NCBI GenBank assembly: GCA_964405075.1
Contig: CAYOMP010000129.1
Span: 1-7,878 of the forward strand
DNA from: CAYOMP01 sp964405075
GTDB lineage: Bacteria > Bacillota > Clostridia > Lachnospirales > Lachnospiraceae
Reading direction: 5' to 3'
DNA: 7,878 bases
The first letter of the stretch is position 1, and every line of letters starts with the position of its first letter. The notes below the pieces were generated by a model. The model saw only the letters and a list, made by a program, of their open reading frames with translations. It searched no databases and was not told where the DNA came from. A program made the position numbers and the translations under genes. Positions 1 to 5,554 of this stretch are shown here, piece after piece.

Positions 1-290
1 CTGTTGAAGACAAGAATTATTCAAAAATGATAGAAGATATATGTAAGCAGCTGGATTTTAAGGCTGTTATAGTGACCAGAATAGATAATGCCAGGGCTGC
101 TGATACGAGGAAATTAGCAGATGTTTTCAGATTACATAGGGTGGAGAAAGTAATTGAAGATAATAATATAGAGAACGCATTAAAGACGGCAATTGATTTG
201 CGAGAAGGCAAAGGAATGTTGTTTTGTGTGGGCTCACTATATCTGGTTGGTTGCATTAAGACGATTATAAGGAGAATTTACAATGATTAA
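1..290 (+). CDS. folC: Folylpolyglutamate synthase / dihydrofolate synthase, C-terminal end (partial)
   Basis: This is the last ~95 codons of FolC, the cytoplasmic Mur-ligase-like enzyme that adds glutamate to (dihydro)folate using ATP. The frame is open from base 3 to the TAA at 288-290, and the 5' part lies outside the window. What is visible is the C-terminal ligase domain. It begins VEDKNYSKMIEDI, continues through the RAADTRKLADVF segment, and ends with LFCVGSLYLVG. That final motif is the typical FolC ending, where most homologues have LVGEIK and this one has LVGCIK. No catalytic residue can be checked because the ATP-binding part is missing. The stop overlaps the start of the next small ORF by 8 bases, which suggests one transcript and coupled translation. 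The assignment rests on recognising the C-terminal motif rather than on a whole-protein match. Confidence 0.85.
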   Translation, partial: VEDKNYSKMIEDICKQLDFKAVIVTRIDNARAADTRKLADVFRLHRVEKVIEDNNIENALKTAIDLREGKGMLFCVGSLYLVGCIKTIIRRIYND

Positions 291-429
291 TTTTGAAGAA
301 GAATTAAAAAAATTTCATCCAAGCTTGGAAGTAGAAGATGCAGAAGATGCAATATATAACAGAGATTTAACAGATATGACAGATATTATGAAAGAAATGA
401 TTAAAGAAATCAAGGACAGTGACAGATAA
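283..429 (+). CDS. Small acidic protein of unknown function, 48 aa
   Basis: A 48-codon ORF starts at ATG 283 inside the folC stop region and ends at TAA 427-429. It has a good ribosome binding site, AAGGAG at 269-274, 8 bases before the start. The protein begins MINFEEELKKFHPSLEVED, is rich in Glu, Asp and Lys, and has no signal peptide, membrane segment or cysteine. The C-terminal half (TDMTDIMKEMIKEIKDS) looks like an amphipathic helix. The strong Shine-Dalgarno site, the overlap with folC and the lack of any other gene in this interval argue that it is real. I do not recognise a family and propose no function. It could be a small adaptor or simply a conserved peptide of the folC operon. 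Confidence 0.62.
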   Translation: MINFEEELKKFHPSLEVEDAEDAIYNRDLTDMTDIMKEMIKEIKDSDR

Positions 430-457
430 TATTGCGCAAGGGTTAGGTGGAGAACAG

Positions 458-1831
458 ATGAAATGCATTAATTGTGGCTGCGAGCTGTCGGAAAAAGATT
501 TCTGTACAAGCTGTGGAGCGGACGTTAGAGTATATAAAAGAATTATTAAAATATCAAATATGTATTATATTGATGGTCTTGAAAAGGCAAGTGTACGTGT
601 CTTGTCCGGTGCCGTTGTTAGTTTGAGAAAAAGTCTAAAATTCAATAAAGAGAACATAAAAGCCAGAAACCTATTAGGACTAGTATATTATGAAATGGGT
701 GAAGTAGTTTCTGGTTTAAGTGAATGGGTTATAAGCAAAAACTTTCAAAGTAAGAAAAATATTGCAGATGATTATATTAAGGCAATCCAATCAAATCCCA
801 ATAGATTAGATGCTATTAATCAGACAATAAAAAAGTATAATCAGGCATTATTATACTGCAAACAAGAGAGCGAAGATTTAGCTATTATTCAGTTAAAGAA
901 AGTACTATCGTTAAATCCTAATATGGTACAGGCTCATCAGTTAATAGCCTTATTGTATATGCGTGCAGAAGAGTATGATAAAGCAAAAAAGGCATTGTTA
1001 AAGGCAATAAAGATAGATGCTAATAATACAACTACCTTAAGATATTTAAAGGAGTTGAATGAAGTCTATTCTACGCAGGTAAATGTTCAACAAGCTAAGG
1101 CAAAACAACGAAAAGAGGAAAAGGTAACTTATCAAAGTGGTAATGATGTAATTATTCAACCAACCTCTTTTAAGGAAAATACAGGGATATCAACAGTTAT
1201 TAATGTGATTATTGGTATTGTATTAGGTGTTGCAGTGGCTTGGTTTTTGATACTGCCGGCTAGAATACAGTCGATAAAATTGGAGTCATCAAGAGCAGTA
1301 ACAGAGTACAATGAAGAAATTGCGACTAAGACAGAAAAAATATCAGAATTAGAAAAGTCTTTGGAAAGTGCTAATAATGATTTGAAAACAGCTAATGAAA
1401 AGCTTAGTAATTATGAAGGCGATGATGGTGCTATTGCCAACTATGAATCACTTTTAGAAGCATATTCATTATATAGTGCAGGTGAGAGTGTTGCTGCATT
1501 GGAGATATTAGATACAATAGATGAAAGTACTTTGTCAGATGCAGGAGCTCAACTATATAATTCTATGAAAGTTACTGTAGACAGTGGTTCATTAGATACA
1601 TTGTATCAGGAAGGCTATGCAGCGTACAAATCAGAAGATTATGTAAAAGCTATTGATAGAATGTTAAAAGTAATTGAAATAGATGAAACATACTCAAATT
1701 CATTGTATGTTTTAGGTAAGTCATATTTGATGACTGGTGATAAAGAAGCAGCAAATAAATACTTTACCAAGGTAATTGAACTATTCCCAGGTACAGAGAT
1801 GGCATATTATGCAGAACTTAATATGCAGTAA
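458..1831 (+). CDS. Zinc-ribbon and TPR repeat membrane protein, 457 aa
   Basis: The start chosen is ATG 458, 5 bases after a GGAG at 449-452. A GTG at 419 would add 13 residues but has no good site and overlaps the previous gene. Residues 1-25 form a zinc ribbon with paired cysteines (C3/C6 and C16/C19, each pair followed by Gly). Residues ~30-205 carry TPR-like helical repeats; the clearest unit is NPNMVQAHQLIALLYMRAEE. A single hydrophobic segment at about 243-267 (INVIIGIVLGVAVAWFLIL) is followed by a coiled coil at ~275-322 and more TPR units at ~381-457 (GYAAYKSEDYVKAIDRMLKV). The likely topology is zinc ribbon and first TPRs in the cytoplasm, coiled coil and second TPRs outside. The gene lies between folC and spoIIA, a place where Bacillus has dacF. 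A protein-assembly or scaffold role is an inference from TPRs; no specific function is known to me. Confidence 0.85.
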   Translation: MKCINCGCELSEKDFCTSCGADVRVYKRIIKISNMYYIDGLEKASVRVLSGAVVSLRKSLKFNKENIKARNLLGLVYYEMGEVVSGLSEWVISKNFQSKKNIADDYIKAIQSNPNRLDAINQTIKKYNQALLYCKQESEDLAIIQLKKVLSLNPNMVQAHQLIALLYMRAEEYDKAKKALLKAIKIDANNTTTLRYLKELNEVYSTQVNVQQAKAKQRKEEKVTYQSGNDVIIQPTSFKENTGISTVINVIIGIVLGVAVAWFLILPARIQSIKLESSRAVTEYNEEIATKTEKISELEKSLESANNDLKTANEKLSNYEGDDGAIANYESLLEAYSLYSAGESVAALEILDTIDESTLSDAGAQLYNSMKVTVDSGSLDTLYQEGYAAYKSEDYVKAIDRMLKVIEIDETYSNSLYVLGKSYLMTGDKEAANKYFTKVIELFPGTEMAYYAELNMQ

Positions 1832-1852
1832 AAACAAACGATAAATGAATAT
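1825..1852 (+). promoter_or_regulatory. Candidate sigma-H promoter of spoIIA, upstream alternative
   Basis: Bases 1844-1852 (AATGAATAT) match the sigma-H -10 consensus RnnGAATWW completely. Bases 1825-1833 (GCAGTAAAA) match the -35 consensus RnAGGAwWW at all positions but one. The 10-base spacer is one shorter than the usual 11-12. Transcription would begin near 1859 and the leader would contain the hairpin at 1872-1905. The -35 overlaps the end of the TPR gene. AT-rich DNA gives such matches easily, so this is one of two competing guesses. Confidence 0.3.
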
Positions 1853-1870
1853 ATTATTCACGATATATGT

Positions 1871-1901
1871 GGAGGATATTCTTAACAGAAGTTAGGAATA
1901 T
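1871..1901 (+). promoter_or_regulatory. Candidate sigma-H promoter of spoIIA embedded in the hairpin
   Basis: Bases 1871-1879 (GGAGGATAT) fit the sigma-H -35 consensus RnAGGAwWW exactly. Bases 1893-1901 (TAGGAATAT) fit the -10 RnnGAATWW at all but the first position. The spacer is 13 bases against the usual 11-12. Transcription would start near 1908, about 30 bases before the spoIIAA start codon. The two elements lie in opposite arms of the hairpin, so their matches are not independent. spoIIA is known to be sigma-H driven in Bacillus, which supports looking for such a site here. Confidence 0.35.
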
Positions 1902-1912
1902 CTTCTTTTTTT
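1872..1912 (+). terminator. Strong Rho-independent terminator after the TPR gene, or attenuator of spoIIA
   Basis: Arms 1872-1886 and 1891-1905 pair over 15 bp with two G-U wobbles, closed by the tetraloop AGAA (1887-1890). A run of seven T follows at 1906-1912. This is a textbook intrinsic terminator 40 bases after the TPR gene stop. Only 26 bases separate the T run from the spoIIAA ATG, so it either ends the upstream operon or, if the promoter lies before it, acts in the spoIIA leader. Confidence 0.85.
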
Positions 1913-1938
1913 ATATAAAAATTAATAGGAGGAAAAAT

Positions 1939-2265
1939 ATGGAGGAAAACAAGCTAAAGGCAAAATATGAAATAATGGGGAATGATTTGTTTATAAGATT
2001 ACCTGGAGATTTAGACTGCAATATTGCACAGGAAATAAGAGATACAGCAGATATTTTAGTTGAAGAAAATAAGGTAGAAAGAATAGTATTTGACTTTGAA
2101 AATACTGGATTTATGGATAGTACAGGTATAGGGGTGATTATTGGAAGATATAAAGTTATGAAGGTTTTTAAAGGAACTGTTGAGGTTATCAATGTTTCAA
2201 AAAATGTTGGCAAGTTAATGTATATGGCTGGTTTAAAAAAACTAGTAACAATCTATGAAAAATGA
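1939..2265 (+). CDS. spoIIAA: Anti-sigma F factor antagonist SpoIIAA
   Basis: SpoIIAA is the small cytoplasmic STAS-domain protein that, when unphosphorylated, binds SpoIIAB and frees SigF in the forespore. The protein has 108 aa, close to the 117 of Bacillus subtilis. The conserved motif FMDSTGIGVIIGRYK covers residues 58-72. Ser61, directly after Asp60, corresponds to Ser58 of B. subtilis, the residue SpoIIAB phosphorylates, so the switch residue is kept. The residue after it is Thr instead of Ser, as in RsbV. The LPGDLDCNIA segment (residues 21-30) matches the start of the STAS fold. The start is ATG 1939, 6 bases after a perfect AGGAGG (1927-1932). An in-frame ATG at 1867 would read through the terminator hairpin and is rejected. 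The gene is first of the spoIIAA-spoIIAB-sigF operon, with 27 bases before spoIIAB. Confidence 0.96.
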   Translation: MEENKLKAKYEIMGNDLFIRLPGDLDCNIAQEIRDTADILVEENKVERIVFDFENTGFMDSTGIGVIIGRYKVMKVFKGTVEVINVSKNVGKLMYMAGLKKLVTIYEK

Positions 2266-2292
2266 ATATAAAAGTATAGAGAGGGGTTACAT

Positions 2293-2727
2293 ATGGATAT
2301 AAGAAATAGTATGACACTGGAGTTTGATGCCAAAAAAGAGAATATAAGTTGTGCAAGAGTGGCGGTGGCATCATTTTTATTACAACTAGAGCCTACAGTT
2401 GAAGAAACACAGGATGTAAAAACAGCAATTTCAGAAGCTGTTACTAATTCAATAGTACATGCTTATGAAGAAACGGGTGGAAAAGTAATTGTAGAATGCT
2501 TTTTGGGAGAGAAGGAACTAAAAGTAAGAGTAATTGATAAGGGAAAGGGAATTGAAAATATAAAAGAGGCTATGGAACCGCTATTTACAACCAAAGCATC
2601 CAGTGAACATTCAGGTATGGGATTTATGTTTATGCAGGCTTTTATGGATGAAGTATATGTTAAGTCAAGACCAGGTGAAGGGTGCACAGTAACCATGAAA
2701 AAAAGGATAGGAAGTGAAATGATATAG
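2293..2727 (+). CDS. spoIIAB: Anti-sigma F factor and serine kinase SpoIIAB
   Basis: SpoIIAB binds and inactivates SigF, and phosphorylates SpoIIAA on serine with ATP. The 144-aa protein is a GHKL-type ATPase of the usual length. The N box is EAVTNSIVHAY, with Glu48, Asn52 and His56. The G1 box is DKGKGI with Asp82, Gly84 and Gly86, and the G2 box is SGMGF at 107-111. The ATP-lid stretch LFTTKASSEHSGMG lies between them. Arg22 in NISCAR corresponds to the B. subtilis Arg20 that contacts SigF. All residues needed for kinase and binding activity appear present. The start ATG 2293 follows GAGGGG (2281-2286) by 6 bases. The TAG stop is immediately followed by the sigF ATG with no spare base, implying coupled translation and matched amounts of anti-sigma and sigma factor. 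Confidence 0.96.
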   Translation: MDIRNSMTLEFDAKKENISCARVAVASFLLQLEPTVEETQDVKTAISEAVTNSIVHAYEETGGKVIVECFLGEKELKVRVIDKGKGIENIKEAMEPLFTTKASSEHSGMGFMFMQAFMDEVYVKSRPGEGCTVTMKKRIGSEMI

Positions 2728-3498
2728 ATGGAGCATACAATTGCTTTAATTCAAAAATCTCACCAAGGGGATAAAGAAGCAAGGGATATGCTGGTAGAAG
2801 AAAACTTAGGATTGGTATGGAGTGTAGTTAAAAGGTTTGCAGGGAGAGGACACGAATTGGATGATTTATTTCAGTTGGGAAGTATAGGACTTATAAAAGC
2901 AATTGACAAATTTGATACATCATTTGATGTGAAATTCTCTACATATGCAGTACCGATGATAGCAGGAGAAATAAAAAGATTCCTACGGGATGATGGAATG
3001 ATTAAGGTTAGTCGTTCCTTAAAGGAAAACAACTGGAAAATAAAACAAATGTCTAATACACTATGTCAGGAATATGGGAGGGAAGCAACTGTAGAGGAAA
3101 TAGCAACAGCATTAGAGCTAAATGTAGAAGACATTGTTATGGCTCTCGAAGCTAACGTGGAAGTGGAGTCTATATATAAAAAAGTGTATCAGGGTGAAGA
3201 TAATGATATTTATTTATTGGACAAGATGATGGATGAGTCTGGTTCACAAAATATGTATTTAATAAATAATGGAATAAACGGAGATGGTGAAAAGGAAAAA
3301 ATAGTAAACAAAATGTTGGTAGAAGCTTTGTTAGATGAATTAAATGATATGGAACGAGAAATTATAGATATGAGATATTTTAAAGAAAAAACCCAAACGG
3401 AGGTTGCTAAATGTGTTGGGATTAGTCAGGTTCAGGTTTCAAGAATGGAAAAGAAAATATTAATGAAACTCAGAAAAATAGTAAATATGAGCGCATGA
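2728..3498 (+). CDS. sigF: RNA polymerase sigma-F factor, early forespore
   Basis: SigF directs RNA polymerase to early forespore genes, including the gene for SigG. The protein has 256 aa. Region 2 contains LDDLFQLGSIGLIKAIDKFD and the RFLRDDG segment (about residues 45-90). Region 3 follows with VSRSLKENNWKIKQM and VEEIATALELNVEDIV. Region 4 ends with the helix-turn-helix TQTEVAKCVGISQVQVSRME (about 222-241). Compared from memory with B. subtilis SigF, the N-terminus is about 15 residues shorter. The region 3-4 linker is about 16 residues longer, an Asn/Gly-rich stretch around residues 171-190. ATG 2728 touches the spoIIAB stop. The nearest Shine-Dalgarno-like sequence, AGGAAG at 2709-2714, is 13 bases away, so initiation probably depends on translation of spoIIAB. 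SigG was considered, but the partner genes make SigF the clear call. Confidence 0.95.
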   Translation: MEHTIALIQKSHQGDKEARDMLVEENLGLVWSVVKRFAGRGHELDDLFQLGSIGLIKAIDKFDTSFDVKFSTYAVPMIAGEIKRFLRDDGMIKVSRSLKENNWKIKQMSNTLCQEYGREATVEEIATALELNVEDIVMALEANVEVESIYKKVYQGEDNDIYLLDKMMDESGSQNMYLINNGINGDGEKEKIVNKMLVEALLDELNDMEREIIDMRYFKEKTQTEVAKCVGISQVQVSRMEKKILMKLRKIVNMSA

Positions 3499-3602
3499 AA
3501 AATATGAAAATATGTAAATAAAGTAATAAACAAAAATGTATACGGATAATTAAAAATGGAATCAAGCATATGTAGACAATATTTGCGAAGGATATTGAGA
3601 AT

Positions 3603-3643
3603 ATGTATAAATAAGTATACGAAAAATAGAATGTATAAATAAG
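3603..3643 (+). repeat. Direct repeat of 13 bp, two copies 28 bp apart
   Basis: The 13-mer ATGTATAAATAAG occurs at 3603-3615 and again at 3631-3643, with partial similarity continuing after each copy. Both copies contain GTATA, a sigma-G/sigma-F type -35 core. Only the second copy has a fitting -10 downstream. In such AT-rich DNA the repeat may be chance, but its position upstream of the spoVA group is suggestive of a duplicated promoter or a binding site. Confidence 0.5.
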
Positions 3644-3661
3644 AATAAATGGAAAATAATA
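3633..3661 (+). promoter_or_regulatory. Candidate sigma-G promoter of the spoVA operon
   Basis: GTATA at 3633-3637 fits the sigma-G -35 consensus gHATR. After a 17-base spacer, AATAATA at 3655-3661 matches the -10 consensus CATWHTA at six of seven positions. Transcription would start near 3668, just before the ribosome binding site at 3675. spoVA genes are sigma-G dependent in Bacillus, which fits. A sigma-F reading is weaker because GG at 3651 would need a 13-base spacer and the rest of the -10 does not fit. Confidence 0.42.
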
Positions 3662-3692
3662 AATAGTAAACTAAAGGAAGGAATGTGATAAG

Positions 3693-3872
3693 ATGACAAA
3701 AACTTGTTACAGATGGATGCTAGCAGGTGTTTTGGCAATTGTAGTCATTTCAGCTGCGGTTTACTATTTTTATTTTTTTGAACCAGACACAGTCATAACA
3801 GAGGGGACATTGGTAAAAATAGAAGAGGGCATTAATAGAATAGGGGAAATGGGTGTTAACATATGGACATAA
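3693..3872 (+). CDS. Small single-pass membrane protein, 59 aa, unknown function
   Basis: A 59-codon ORF starts at ATG 3693 and ends at TAA 3870-3872. The ribosome binding site AGGAAGG (3675-3681) is 11 bases upstream. The protein starts MTKTCYRWM, with positive charges. A hydrophobic segment at about 9-29 (LAGVLAIVVISAAVYYFYFF) ends in an aromatic belt, and a 30-residue tail containing EPDTVITEGTLVKIEEG follows. There is no lipobox and the segment looks like a membrane anchor rather than a cleaved signal. The stop overlaps the spoVAA start by 10 bases and spoVAA has no strong ribosome binding site of its own. Translation of spoVAA therefore probably depends on this ORF. I do not recognise a family. 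Its position as first gene of a spoVA operon suggests a spore inner-membrane role, which is inference. Confidence 0.68.
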   Translation: MTKTCYRWMLAGVLAIVVISAAVYYFYFFEPDTVITEGTLVKIEEGINRIGEMGVNIWT

Positions 3873-4558
3873 TATATTTAAAAATAGCACGAATTTCTAT
3901 GGTGCAAGATAAAATTATTAAATTGTCGGATGTAGGAAAGGTAGAAACAAAAAATGAAAAAATGGCACAGGGATTACGAAATTTAGTAATTGCTGATTTG
4001 AATCAATGCAGCAAAATGATTCAGGAATCGCCAGAGGTTGAAGCAAAAGATAAGAAAGAGAATCTGGATGAGGTTAAAAAGGGAAAAGAACACTATGCAA
4101 TGTCTGTTTTAAAAGTAATTGAAAAAATAAATAAGAAATATCCCGAGGCTCAGGTGGTTAATTTGGGAGAAACAGATTTTATTATTAAATATGTAAAAGA
4201 AATGTCAGAAAACAAAAAAAGTAGTATGATTAAAGCAATAGGCATTAGTATAATTGTTTTCTTTGGATCAGCATTTACCATAATAGGCTTTAATAATGAT
4301 ATATCTATAAGTGTAATATTTGCACAGATTTATGAAATAACCTTGGGGACAGTGGCAAGCGATTTGAAATTACTAGAAATAGGATATTCTATTGGACTAG
4401 CAGTGGGTATTATAATATTTTACAATCATTTTGGTACTAAGAAACTTACTATGGATCCTACTCCAATACAGGTTGAAATGAGATTGTATGAAGATGATAT
4501 TAGTACATGTGTAATTAAACAACAAGAACGAAAAGGAAAAACGATAGATGTGGATTAA
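3863..4558 (+). CDS. spoVAA: Stage V sporulation protein AA
   Basis: SpoVAA is a forespore inner-membrane protein of the SpoVA system that moves dipicolinic acid into spores and releases it on germination. The 231-aa protein has a soluble N-terminal region (1-120). A membrane segment at about 122-143 and a second at about 172-190 follow. The diagnostic stretches YEITLGTVASDLKLLEIGYS, GIIIFYNHFG and MDPTPIQVEM align with the same parts of B. subtilis SpoVAA (YEIITGERND, YSIGLGLGMIVFFNH, EEPSPLEVEM). It is about 25 residues longer than the B. subtilis protein. The extra is a Lys/Glu-rich stretch near residues 55-78. ATG 3863 is the first possible codon after an in-frame stop at 3857, and it sits inside the end of the preceding small ORF. 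The 3' end overlaps spoVAB by 11 bases. Confidence 0.9.
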   Translation: MDIIYLKIARISMVQDKIIKLSDVGKVETKNEKMAQGLRNLVIADLNQCSKMIQESPEVEAKDKKENLDEVKKGKEHYAMSVLKVIEKINKKYPEAQVVNLGETDFIIKYVKEMSENKKSSMIKAIGISIIVFFGSAFTIIGFNNDISISVIFAQIYEITLGTVASDLKLLEIGYSIGLAVGIIIFYNHFGTKKLTMDPTPIQVEMRLYEDDISTCVIKQQERKGKTIDVD

Positions 4559-4961
4559 ATATACATTTTTTGTGGTTTTTGGATTGGCAGGCGGATTTGC
4601 AGTTGCAGCAGGAGCCTTTGCTGCTATTTCGGCTATTGGGATTATTCCAAGATTAGCTGGAAGAAGCCGTACAGCGGAACATATTCTGTTATATGAAGGA
4701 GCTGCCGCCTTTGGCGGTATATGGGGGAATATAGTGTATTTGTATCAACTGCCTATTTTGGGAGGATATATTACAGATATTGTAATTGGACTATCGGCGG
4801 GTATATTCGTAGGATGTCTGGCAATGGCATTGGCAGAAATTCTAAACAGTATTCCCATTTTCTTTAGGAGAAGTGGAATAACAGAAGGTGGAGAATATGT
4901 AGTGTTAGCACTGGGATTAGGAAAAATGGTGGGAGCACTGTATTATTTCTTTGTGGTGTAG
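4548..4961 (+). CDS. spoVAB: Stage V sporulation protein AB
   Basis: SpoVAB is a small integral membrane protein of the spore SpoVA system; its exact mechanistic role is not settled. The 137 aa match the usual length (about 140). The protein is almost entirely hydrophobic, with four likely membrane segments at about 5-30, 48-65, 75-100 and 115-136. Recognisable family features are AISAIGIIPRLAGRSRT near residues 26-42, AGIFVGCLAMALAEILNSIPI in the third segment, and a final LGLGKMVGALYYF. They align with the B. subtilis ITVLGIIPRL, AGVFVGMLAAALTEVLNVLPI and FGKIFGSL. The start ATG 4548 lies within the end of spoVAA, 11 bases after AAGG (4533-4536), so the two are translationally coupled. A 98-base spacer separates it from spoVAC. 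Confidence 0.9.
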   Translation: MWIKYTFFVVFGLAGGFAVAAGAFAAISAIGIIPRLAGRSRTAEHILLYEGAAAFGGIWGNIVYLYQLPILGGYITDIVIGLSAGIFVGCLAMALAEILNSIPIFFRRSGITEGGEYVVLALGLGKMVGALYYFFVV

Positions 4962-5008
4962 TGGAAAACTAATTATTCGAAGTAAGTAAAGGCAAAAAAT
5001 TTGGTTAG

Positions 5009-5036
5009 CAAAATATAGAAATATAACAATATTTTG
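5009..5036. repeat. Short perfect inverted repeat between spoVAB and spoVAC
   Basis: CAAAATAT (5009-5016) and ATATTTTG (5029-5036) are exact reverse complements, separated by 12 bases. There is no T run, so this is not a terminator. The 98-base spacer it sits in is the only wide gap inside the spoVAA-AB-AC group, so it could hold a separate control element. It could equally be an AT-rich coincidence. Confidence 0.35.
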
Positions 5037-5059
5037 ATATTTGATAAAGGAAGGCAAAA

Positions 5060-5554
5060 ATGAATAAGTATAATAGAATATCTGATTTGGAAAAAAGAGA
5101 TAAGCAGAAATTAGAGGAAGTATATAATGATTATGTGGAGGAAATAACACCTGTGCATAATTTTTGGACAAGTCTATTAAAAGCATTTATTACAGGAGGA
5201 ATAATTTGCGTCATTGGACAATTTATAATGAATATGGCTATGAATAATGGTTTAGATGATAAGCAGGCAGGGTCATGGGTATCAATGATTTTAATATTTT
5301 TGAGTATTTTACTGACCGGGTTAAACATATTTCCTAAAATAGCCAAATTCGGTGGTGCCGGAGCATTGGTACCTATTACGGGATTTGCTAATTCTGTTGC
5401 GGCACCAGCTATTGAATTCAAAAAGGAAGGACAGGTATTTGGTATAGGATGTAAGATATTTACCATTGCCGGACCTGTTATTTTGTATGGAGTATTTAGT
5501 AGTTGGGTGCTTGGAGTAATTTATTGGATATTAAAGATTATGGGAGTCATATAG
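5060..5554 (+). CDS. spoVAC: Stage V sporulation protein AC
   Basis: SpoVAC is the best-understood SpoVA membrane protein. In B. subtilis it acts as a mechanosensitive channel in the spore inner membrane and is needed for dipicolinate movement. The 164-aa protein has a charged N-terminal tail of about 35 residues and then membrane segments at about 36-58, 72-93 and 128-160. The signature GGAGALVPITGFANSVAAPA with the following EFKKEGQVFGIG (about 98-130) aligns with the B. subtilis AGAGSAVPVTGFANSMASAA and EYKSEGLVLGVA. The start has an excellent site, AAGGAAGG at 5047-5054, 5 bases before ATG 5060. The last codons and stop lie inside a terminator hairpin. The usual next genes spoVAD and spoVAE do not follow; the next gene is convergent. 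Confidence 0.95.
   Translation: MNKYNRISDLEKRDKQKLEEVYNDYVEEITPVHNFWTSLLKAFITGGIICVIGQFIMNMAMNNGLDDKQAGSWVSMILIFLSILLTGLNIFPKIAKFGGAGALVPITGFANSVAAPAIEFKKEGQVFGIGCKIFTIAGPVILYGVFSSWVLGVIYWILKIMGVI

Larger units (their letters stand above)
3499..3692 (+). other. AT-rich gap between sigF and the spoVA group
   Basis: These 194 bases hold no credible gene. No intrinsic terminator with a T run follows sigF, so some read-through into the next operon is possible. The region contains imperfect nested inverted repeats, CAATAT (3577-3582) with ATATTG (3592-3597) and CATAT (3567-3571) with ATATG (3601-3605). It also contains a spaced direct repeat, a candidate sigma-G promoter, and the ribosome binding site AGGAAGG (3675-3681) of the next small gene. 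Confidence 0.6.

Noticed and set aside
419..457. GTG start adding 13 residues to the TPR protein
   Set aside because: No ribosome binding site at useful distance and overlap with the small ORF. ATG 458 has GGAG 5 bases upstream and places the zinc ribbon at the very N-terminus.
482..492. TGTCGGA resembling a Spo0A box, also seen near 3924
   Set aside because: Both lie inside coding sequence, are not near a promoter of a Spo0A target, and carry a mismatch.
1867..1938. Upstream in-frame ATG giving SpoIIAA 24 extra residues
   Set aside because: It reads through the terminator hairpin and T run, giving an unlikely IFFFYIKI stretch. The family starts at the MEENK position, which has a perfect AGGAGG at proper distance.
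2189..2374. Minus-strand ORF spanning the spoIIAA-spoIIAB junction
   Set aside because: It is antisense to conserved sporulation genes and its product shows no recognisable features; it is a shadow frame.
3567..3605. Nested inverted repeats after sigF as a terminator
   Set aside because: The arms are only 5-6 bp with bulges, all AT-rich, and no T run follows. It is reported only as content of the gap.
4917..5186. Minus-strand ORF of 89 codons across the spoVAB-spoVAC gap
   Set aside because: It is antisense to two clear genes, has low-complexity Phe/Tyr/Ile-rich content and no ribosome binding site that I could see.
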